Positions 58,080 to 64,000 of a stretch of DNA of 64,000 bases are shown here, one piece after another. The stretch comes from Oscillospiraceae bacterium (GTDB lineage: Bacteria > Bacillota > Clostridia > Oscillospirales > Oscillospiraceae): NCBI GenBank assembly GCA_015068135.1, contig SVLB01000001.1, forward strand, positions 44,284-108,283. Direction: 5' to 3'. Position numbers and translations under genes: made by a program. The notes under the pieces are model-generated. The model was given only the letters and a program-made list of their open reading frames with translations, made no database searches and was not told the origin of the DNA. Numbering within the stretch: position 1 is the stretch's first letter; each line of letters begins with the position of its first letter.

Positions 58080-59450
58080 CTACGATTTACCCAAAACTAA
58101 TGTCTTAATCACCACAGGCAGTGCCGGACCAACGGGCAAGCCGATATCCAGATAGCTTCCCGGCTTCAGACTTAGCCTGTCAATGCAAAGGCACTCCGCA
58201 TCCGGCGGCAGTTTCAGACTCAGACTGTGTCCCAATGCCTTTGCCATATCCTGTTCCAGGCAGATATATGCCGGTTTCCCACCAAAGCCCCGGCAGACCG
58301 CCTCTGCCAGCTGCCGCACCCGGTCATGCTTGGGGGCAGCAAAGCCGGGGATCGCCAGTACCACCCGGTCGCTGTCCATTCGGGACAGGGCCTGGGCAAT
58401 GGCATCCGGATCCAGCTGCCGGTCAGCCTCCACCGCCGCCACCGGAAGATTTTTCCGGGGCAACTGTACATTTTGAAAATAGACGGTGCTTCCGGACAGC
58501 TGGGTGCTGTGGCATCCGGCACCGATCACCGTTGCCCGGATGGTCTCCGCTCCCAGATGGTACTCCCCCCGGCACAAAAGACTTTCGCCAATGGCCTGCC
58601 CCAGCTCCGGTCCCATATCTCCAAAGGCCAGGGGCGCTTGCCTGGTTTGGATACAGTCCGCGACCCCACCGGAAAAGGAAAGGATCAGTTCCTTTTCCTC
58701 CGGGATCTGCCACGTCCCTGCCTCCCGGGTCATAACCTTGTCTAAAAGCTCCGTTTTGGGCCGCAGACCGGCGGCCATTTCCAGTGCTGAGGCGAGGATC
58801 CGGGCAATGGAATAGATCTGGTCCTCTGCCGGGTAGTCCCCGGGTCGCAGATCTGTCAAACCGGCAAGCACCGGCGATACATAGGTCAGCTTTCCGCTTT
58901 TCTCCCGTTTGATCAGCCGTCCTCCCACATTCAGACATCCGGTAGCAACAATAACTCCATCCCTTATCAGCGCCAAATTACTGGTTCCCCCACCGATATC
59001 CATGTGCAGTACCGGCTTCTTCGTCTGCTCCGACAGTTCCTCTGCCCCGGCGCCCCGGGCCGCCAATACACTTTCCAGATCCGGGCCTGCGGTGGCTACC
59101 ACAAATTCCCCGGCAAAGCCCGAAAGCTGAGAAAGCACCGCTTCGGCATTTTCCTTCCGGGAGGTCTCCCCGGTGATGATCACCGCGCCCGTATCTACCT
59201 GACTGCGTTCGATTCCGGCTGTTTCATATTCTCTTGCCACCAGTTTCGCAATCGCCGCTCCATCCACCAGCTCCCCCTGAAGCAGGGGGGTAAAATACAC
59301 GGGGCTTTCATAGATCACCCGGCGTTGACAAATAGAAAGATCCGGGACCGCAAAGGCCGATGCCCGATTTTCCACCGTCAGCTCCGAAAGAATCAGCTGG
59401 GTGGTTGTGGTCCCCACATCCAGGCCCACAGAGCATAGTGTCTCAGACAC
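58080..59450 (-). CDS. eutA: EutA, ethanolamine ammonia-lyase reactivating factor
   Basis: LCSVGLDVGTTTTQLILSELTVEN; VITGETSRKENAEAVL; LHMDIGGGTSNLALI; LSFSGGVADCI. Confidence 0.95.
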   Translation of the reverse strand: MSETLCSVGLDVGTTTTQLILSELTVENRASAFAVPDLSICQRRVIYESPVYFTPLLQGELVDGAAIAKLVAREYETAGIERSQVDTGAVIITGETSRKENAEAVLSQLSGFAGEFVVATAGPDLESVLAARGAGAEELSEQTKKPVLHMDIGGGTSNLALIRDGVIVATGCLNVGGRLIKREKSGKLTYVSPVLAGLTDLRPGDYPAEDQIYSIARILASALEMAAGLRPKTELLDKVMTREAGTWQIPEEKELILSFSGGVADCIQTRQAPLAFGDMGPELGQAIGESLLCRGEYHLGAETIRATVIGAGCHSTQLSGSTVYFQNVQLPRKNLPVAAVEADRQLDPDAIAQALSRMDSDRVVLAIPGFAAPKHDRVRQLAEAVCRGFGGKPAYICLEQDMAKALGHSLSLKLPPDAECLCIDRLSLKPGSYLDIGLPVGPALPVVIKTLVLGKS

Positions 59451-60519
59451 GGCCCGTCACCTCTTCCAAAATTCTGTGGACCATAAAGGGTTCTACCGTG
59501 ATGGGATTGGTGGTACAGCACGGGTCCTTCAATGCCGCCTCCACGATCTGCGCGCGGTTGCGCCGCACCTGTGCCGGATCGATCCCTGCCTGGGCCAGGG
59601 TCGCCGGAAGCTTCAGCTCCCGGCGCAGACGGATCAGGGCGTTTTTCAGATTCCGCAGAGCCAGGGTATCTGCCGCCCCACCCAGTCCCGCACTGCGGGC
59701 CAAACGGGCATATTTCTCTGCCACGGTGTAGCCGTTGCAGGTAATGACCTCCGGAAGCAAAATGGCATTGAGTCTTCCGTGGGGTACATGGAACAGCCCA
59801 CCCAGGCTGTGGGACATGGCATGGCAAAGGCCAAGCCCTGCCTGATTAAAGGCGATCCCTGCCATGGTCGCCGCCGTGTGGATCCGTCCCCGTACCGAGC
59901 GGTTGCCGCCAAAGGAAGCCGGCAGTGCCCCAAAGGCCGTGCAGAAGGCATCCCTTGCCAATGCGTCGGTAATGGCCCCGGCATTTTTGGCAACATAGGC
60001 CTCCAGCGCATGGCTCAGTACATCAAAGCCCGCATCCGCTATGAGACTTTCGGGAAGACTCTCCAAAAGAGCCGGATCCAGGATCGCCGCTTTGGGCCGA
60101 AGCTTCTCATCCACCAACGGGTGCTTGACCCGATCGTGGGTCAAAATGGCAAAATCCGTTACCTCCGATCCGGAGCCGGAGGTGGTAGGCACCGCAACCA
60201 CCGGCACACCGGAAAAATAACCCATTGCTTTGGCGCAGTCCATGGCACTGCCCCCACCCAGGGCCAAGATCGTGTCCGGTTCAAAGGTTTTTACCTGAGA
60301 GGTTCCCCGGGCCACCAGCTCTACCGAGGGATCCGGGGTCACCTCGTCAAAATACGCCACCTGGGGGGCACCGCTGAGTCCGGCGATCCGCTCAGCCGTA
60401 CCGTTCTTCATGAAATAGGGGTCCGTCACCACAAGCAGCCGCCCGATCCCCATATCCCGCAAAGCTGCCAACGCACCGTCCCCGGCGACCACCTGGGTCG
60501 TACAGCAAAATCGTTCCAT
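59443..60519 (-). CDS. eutG: Iron-containing alcohol dehydrogenase (EutG-type)
   Basis: DTILALGGGSAMDCAKAM; VPTTSGSGSEVTDFAIL; GLCHAMSHSLGGLFHVPHGRLNAILLPEV. Confidence 0.93.
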   Translation of the reverse strand: MERFCCTTQVVAGDGALAALRDMGIGRLLVVTDPYFMKNGTAERIAGLSGAPQVAYFDEVTPDPSVELVARGTSQVKTFEPDTILALGGGSAMDCAKAMGYFSGVPVVAVPTTSGSGSEVTDFAILTHDRVKHPLVDEKLRPKAAILDPALLESLPESLIADAGFDVLSHALEAYVAKNAGAITDALARDAFCTAFGALPASFGGNRSVRGRIHTAATMAGIAFNQAGLGLCHAMSHSLGGLFHVPHGRLNAILLPEVITCNGYTVAEKYARLARSAGLGGAADTLALRNLKNALIRLRRELKLPATLAQAGIDPAQVRRNRAQIVEAALKDPCCTTNPITVEPFMVHRILEEVTGRV

Positions 60520-60653
60520 TTACATCCACCGCCTTTTGATGAAAGTATTTCCACCAGACAAAAAAATATGCAGATTGCAATTTTCCATTCTTTTTTCAAA
60601 AAGTTGTAGGAATTTTGAAACAAATGTGCTATGATTATCAGGAGGTGTTATAT

Positions 60654-60815
60654 ATGGAAATGGAAAAGAATATGCCCCAGGAGCCCACAGAAGAGGAATT
60701 TCAGATTCAGGAGCCTTACGTCCCCCGTCCCAAGTGGCAGGTGGCTGCCGCATGGGTGGGTCTTGCTGTCTTTCTGGGTATTTTAGTCATGTACTACGGG
60801 TTGATGTTCCGATGA
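60654..60815 (+). CDS. Small single-TM protein upstream of ruvC
   Basis: MEMEKNMPQEPTEEEFQIQEPYVPRPKWQVAAAWVGLAVFLGILVMYYGLMFR; AGGAGG RBS; 4-bp ATGA overlap with ruvC. Confidence 0.75.
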   Translation: MEMEKNMPQEPTEEEFQIQEPYVPRPKWQVAAAWVGLAVFLGILVMYYGLMFR

Positions 60816-61306
60816 GGATCCTGGGTATCGACCCCGGCTACGGGATCACGGGCTTCGGCATTATTGAAGCAGACCGCAACCGGTTTTCCTATGTGCAATG
60901 CGGTGCCATCACCACTCCCGCCGGCATGGATTTTTCCGCCCGTCTGGAGATCATTTATGAGGATATGCGAAAACTGTTGGAGGTGGCTAAGCCCGATGCG
61001 GTGGCCATTGAAGAGCTGTTTTTCGGTCAAAATGTTACCACCGGTATTGGGGTCGCCCAGTCCCGGGGGGTGATCCTCCTTGCTATCCGTCAGGCCGGAA
61101 TCCCCGTACATCAGTATAAGCCCATGCAGGTCAAGCAGGCTGTCGTGGGCTACGGCAACGCCACCAAGCATCAGGTGCAGGATATGACCCGCAGACTGTT
61201 GAACCTGCAGGCCATGCCCAAGCCTGACGATGCGGCAGATGCCATCGCTATCGCTCTGTGCCATGCCCGTTCCGCCACCTCACTGCTTGCGCAAATTACG
61301 AAATAA
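60812..61306 (+). CDS. ruvC: Holliday junction endonuclease RuvC
   Basis: MRILGIDPGYGITGFGII; AIEELFFGQNVTTGIGVAQSRGVI; KPDDAADAIAIALCH. Confidence 0.97.
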   Translation: MRILGIDPGYGITGFGIIEADRNRFSYVQCGAITTPAGMDFSARLEIIYEDMRKLLEVAKPDAVAIEELFFGQNVTTGIGVAQSRGVILLAIRQAGIPVHQYKPMQVKQAVVGYGNATKHQVQDMTRRLLNLQAMPKPDDAADAIAIALCHARSATSLLAQITK

Positions 61307-61330
61307 TTTTCCATTCGAAAGGATAACACT

Positions 61331-61930
61331 ATGCTTTACTACATTTCCGGGCCAGTAGCTGTTTTGGAGCCGGGGCTTGCTGTGATCGACTGCAGCGGCG
61401 TTGGCTACGGCTGTCGGGTCACCGCCTATACCGCCGCCCAGCTGAAGCTGGACAAGCCGGCAAAGCTTTACATTACCGAATCTATCCGGGAGGATGCCTA
61501 CGAACTCTTTGGCTTTATCAGCAAAGAGGAGCAGCGGTGCTATGAAATGCTCACCTCCGTCAACGGCGTGGGTCCCAAGGCCGCCATGGCAATTCTAAGT
61601 GCCGGGCCGCAGAATTTCACCCTGGCTGTTATGACCGGGGACGAGAAGCTGCTCACTGCCGCCCAGGGCGTAGGCAAGAAGCTGGCTCAGCGGATCATTC
61701 TGGAGCTGAAGGACAAGATTGGCGGCAGTAACACCGAGCTGGATTTCTCCGGTCCTGCCCTTTCCGTCCCGGTCCAGTCCGGAAGCAATGCCGCCCTTGC
61801 CAACGCAGCTTTGCAGGAGCTGGGCTACTCCGCCGCGGAGATCGCTGCCGCCCTGAAGGGAGTAGATCCCAACGCCTCTACCGAAGAAATGGTCCGCTAT
61901 GCCCTCCGGGCCATGGTGATGAAAGGATAA
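61331..61930 (+). CDS. ruvA: Holliday junction DNA helicase subunit RuvA
   Basis: MLYYISGPVAVLEPGLAVIDCSGVGYGCRV; LTSVNGVGPKAAMAILS; AQGVGKKLAQRIILELKDK. Confidence 0.97.
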   Translation: MLYYISGPVAVLEPGLAVIDCSGVGYGCRVTAYTAAQLKLDKPAKLYITESIREDAYELFGFISKEEQRCYEMLTSVNGVGPKAAMAILSAGPQNFTLAVMTGDEKLLTAAQGVGKKLAQRIILELKDKIGGSNTELDFSGPALSVPVQSGSNAALANAALQELGYSAAEIAAALKGVDPNASTEEMVRYALRAMVMKG

Positions 61931-61936
61931 TCCTCT

Positions 61937-62974
61937 ATGAGCTTAGAATTTTCTCAGGAACTGGACAGTCCTATTATTTCCCCCACCTTTGCCCCCCAGG
62001 ATGCCGGTGAGATCGGTCTGCGGCCCAAGCTGCTGTCCGACTATACCGGTCAGGAGAAGGCCAAGGGAAATCTGTCCGTATATATCGAAGCCGCCCGGCG
62101 CAGAAATGAGCCCTTGGATCATACCTTGCTCTACGGTCCTCCCGGTCTGGGCAAGACCACGCTGGCCGGTGTTATCGCCAACGAAATGGGCGCAGGTATT
62201 CGGATCACCTCCGGTCCTGCCATTGAAAAACCGGGTGATCTGGCGGCACTGCTTACCAACCTGAACCCCGGCGACATTTTGTTTATTGATGAGATCCACC
62301 GGCTCAACCGGGTGGTAGAGGAGATCTTGTATCCTGCCATGGAGGACTTTGCCATTGATATTATCGTAGGTAAGGGTCCCTCTGCCAACTCCATCCGCCT
62401 GGACCTGCCCAAATTCACCCTCATCGGTGCCACCACCCGGGCCGGACAGCTCTCCGCCCCCCTGCGGGACCGGTTTGGTGTATCCCTGCGGCTGGAACTG
62501 TATACCCCTGAGGAGCTGGCACGGATCGTGACCCGGTCGGCAACCATTTTGGGCATGGAGATTGAGCCGGAGGGTGCCATGGAGATCGCCTCCCGAAGCC
62601 GGGGAACGCCCCGGATCGCCAACCGGTTTTTGCGCCGTGTCCGGGACTTTGCCCAGGTCATGGCAAACGGCGTGATCACCCGGGAGGCCGCCGACCTGGC
62701 ACTGCAGCGGCTGGAAGTGGATCATTTGGGGCTGGATGTGATCGACCGGCGGATGCTCACCGCCATTATCCGTAATTATGGCGGCGGTCCTGTGGGCTTG
62801 GAAACCCTGGCAGCTACCATCGGTGAGGAGGCCATCACCCTGGAGGATGTATACGAGCCCTACCTGATGCAGCTGGGCTTTTTGACCCGTACTCCCAGGG
62901 GCCGCTGTGTTACCGCCCTGGCTTATGACCATTTGCACATTCCCTTTGACGGTCAGGATCGGTTTGACATCTGA
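61937..62974 (+). CDS. ruvB: Holliday junction branch migration helicase RuvB
   Basis: [95 protein letters not shown]. Confidence 0.98.
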   Translation: MSLEFSQELDSPIISPTFAPQDAGEIGLRPKLLSDYTGQEKAKGNLSVYIEAARRRNEPLDHTLLYGPPGLGKTTLAGVIANEMGAGIRITSGPAIEKPGDLAALLTNLNPGDILFIDEIHRLNRVVEEILYPAMEDFAIDIIVGKGPSANSIRLDLPKFTLIGATTRAGQLSAPLRDRFGVSLRLELYTPEELARIVTRSATILGMEIEPEGAMEIASRSRGTPRIANRFLRRVRDFAQVMANGVITREAADLALQRLEVDHLGLDVIDRRMLTAIIRNYGGGPVGLETLAATIGEEAITLEDVYEPYLMQLGFLTRTPRGRCVTALAYDHLHIPFDGQDRFDI

Positions 62975-63063
62975 AATCTTGTAAATTTGTCCAATTATTA
63001 TCACATTTTGTCGTACATACTGACCAAATCAGTAAGTTTCCATAGAAATCTCCTTCCAAATGA

Positions 63064-63092
63064 TTGACAATTTGGAAATGGTTGTGTATAAT
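63064..63092 (+). promoter_or_regulatory. Strong promoter with an overlapping small inverted repeat
   Basis: TTGACA-N17-TATAAT; TCCAAAT...ATTTGGA inverted repeat around the -35. Confidence 0.75.
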
Positions 63093-63198
63093 GCTTTCGT
63101 TGGTGCATCTGCGCCAAGATAATCTGTTGACCCTGGTAACATCCGATTTATTATAGCGGGAATCACGGGGCAAAACGAACCAAAGAGAGGTATATCCA

Positions 63199-63477
63199 AT
63201 GTACGAAGACAAGACTTTAGTTTGCAAAGAGTGCGGCAACGAATTCGTTTTCACTGCCGGTGAGCAGGAGTTCTACGCAGAGCGCGGCTTCCAGAACGAG
63301 CCCCAGCGCTGCAAGGCCTGCCGCGATGCTCGCAAGAACAACGCCCGCGGTCCCCGTGAATTCTTCACTGCTACCTGCGCCCGTTGCGGCGGTGAGGCCA
63401 AGGTTCCCTTCGAGCCCAAGACCGACCGTCCCGTATACTGCAGCGAGTGCTTCGCTCAGATGCGTGCTGAGGGCTAA
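63199..63477 (+). CDS. Zinc-ribbon domain protein
   Basis: MYEDKTLVCKECGNEFVFTAGEQEFYAERGFQNEPQRCKACR...CARCGGEAKVPFEPKTDRPVYCSECFAQMRAEG. Confidence 0.93.
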   Translation: MYEDKTLVCKECGNEFVFTAGEQEFYAERGFQNEPQRCKACRDARKNNARGPREFFTATCARCGGEAKVPFEPKTDRPVYCSECFAQMRAEG

Positions 63478-63490
63478 TTGCCAATAAGAT

Positions 63491-63520
63491 AAACACCGCT
63501 GACTTTCGTCAGCGGTGTTT
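63491..63520. terminator. Terminator hairpin, left copy flanking repeat element B
   Basis: aaacaccgctgactttcgtcagcggtgttt. Confidence 0.85.
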
Positions 63521-63522
63521 GT

Positions 63523-63777
63523 CAGAGTGTCAAAAAAGCCGCAAACCGTCAAAATAGGTGTGAATGGAAAAAGAAAGCAGCGTCATTGCGAGGCCACTTG
63601 TGGCCGTGGCAATCCGTTCTTCTTAAGACCCTGAAAGGCTTGCTGCGCAAGACATTTTGACTTACTGCGCAAACCGGACTCTAACGTACCTATGTACGCC
63701 GACGAGTCCGGTTTGCTTGTCTTTGCGGCTCCTTTGACCCCTGCCAGCTTGTCAAAAAAGATTTTTTTGACAAGCTG
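63523..63777 (-). mobile_element. MITE-like element, copy B (255 bp), inverted relative to copy A
   Basis: CAGAGTGTCAAAAAA ... TTTTTTGACAAGCTG termini; about 97% identical by eye to 43447-43701 (reverse complement). Confidence 0.8.
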
Positions 63778-63779
63778 AT

Positions 63780-63816
63780 AAACACCGCTGACTTTCGTCA
63801 GCGCTGTTTGTTTTTT
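63780..63816 (+). terminator. Terminator hairpin, right copy flanking repeat element B
   Basis: aaacaccgctgactttcgtcagcgctgtttgtttttt; one stem base mismatched relative to the left copy. Confidence 0.8.
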
Positions 63817-63880
63817 ATGGTTCTATAATAAATGTTGGGGTCAGGCGATGAGCCTGACCCCATTGTCATAAACAAAAGTT

Positions 63881-63947
63881 GAGCATAGAGACAAAAAGCC
63901 TTAAAATGAAAGTACCCCTACCACATCAAAAGGAGGTCTCTATGCTC
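63881..63947. repeat. Perfect 12-bp inverted repeat enclosing the leader and start codon of the transposase-like ORF
   Basis: GAGCATAGAGAC (63881-63892) / GTCTCTATGCTC (63936-63947). Confidence 0.85.
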
Positions 63948-64000
63948 ATGACAGATTATACCGCAGAATTTCTCAATTTGGAAGATGTAATTATCACAAA
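63942..64000 (+). CDS. Transposase N-terminus (possible ISL3 family), truncated by window edge
   Basis: AGGAGG RBS then MLMTDYTAEFLNLEDVIIT...; only about 19 aa visible. Confidence 0.5.
   Translation, partial: MLMTDYTAEFLNLEDVIIT

Larger units (their letters stand above)
63819..64000 (+). mobile_element. Left end of an insertion sequence (possibly ISL3 family), truncated by window edge
   Basis: Possible IR GGTTCTATAATAAATGTTGGGGT; hairpin ggggtcaggcgatgagcctgacccc; transposase-like start at 63942. Confidence 0.5.

Noticed and set aside
60520-60653. Adenosylcobalamin riboswitch before eutG
   Set aside because: The divergent intergenic region is only about 130 bp and lacks the B12-box signature.

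Overview
This 64 kb window looks like a chromosomal segment of a low-to-mid GC gut Clostridia/Oscillospirales-type Firmicute, judged from sporulation genes (spoIVB, spoIIP), an Rrf2/NifS/IscU operon, QueH, DUF4830 and repeat style. Most of it is housekeeping: Fe-S assembly, an AraC-linked oxidoreductase/DHQase-like catabolic cluster, NAD salvage, GH36 alpha-galactosidase, lspA/rluD, a tRNA Gly-Arg-His cluster, an FMN riboswitch with ribU, glgC/glgD/glgA, tadA, queH, metG, a compact ethanolamine microcompartment (eut) operon, and ruvCAB. The non-ordinary content is mainly in repeats. (1) Two 255-bp copies of a MITE-like element lie about 20 kb apart in inverted orientation, and each is bracketed by two near-identical copies of the local intrinsic terminator. 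(2) A 108-bp exact-period tandem array lies directly downstream of tRNA-His, and every unit carries a perfect 19-nt reverse complement of the tRNA-His 3' half. (3) A cluster of different hairpins, followed by a promoter and a short reading frame, lies downstream of tRNA-Gly. (4) A hairpin/RBS repeat family sits immediately upstream of several start codons. (5) An IS begins at the right edge, with its transposase start codon inside a perfect 12-bp inverted repeat. All calls come from reading the sequence and the supplied ORF track; no searches were run.
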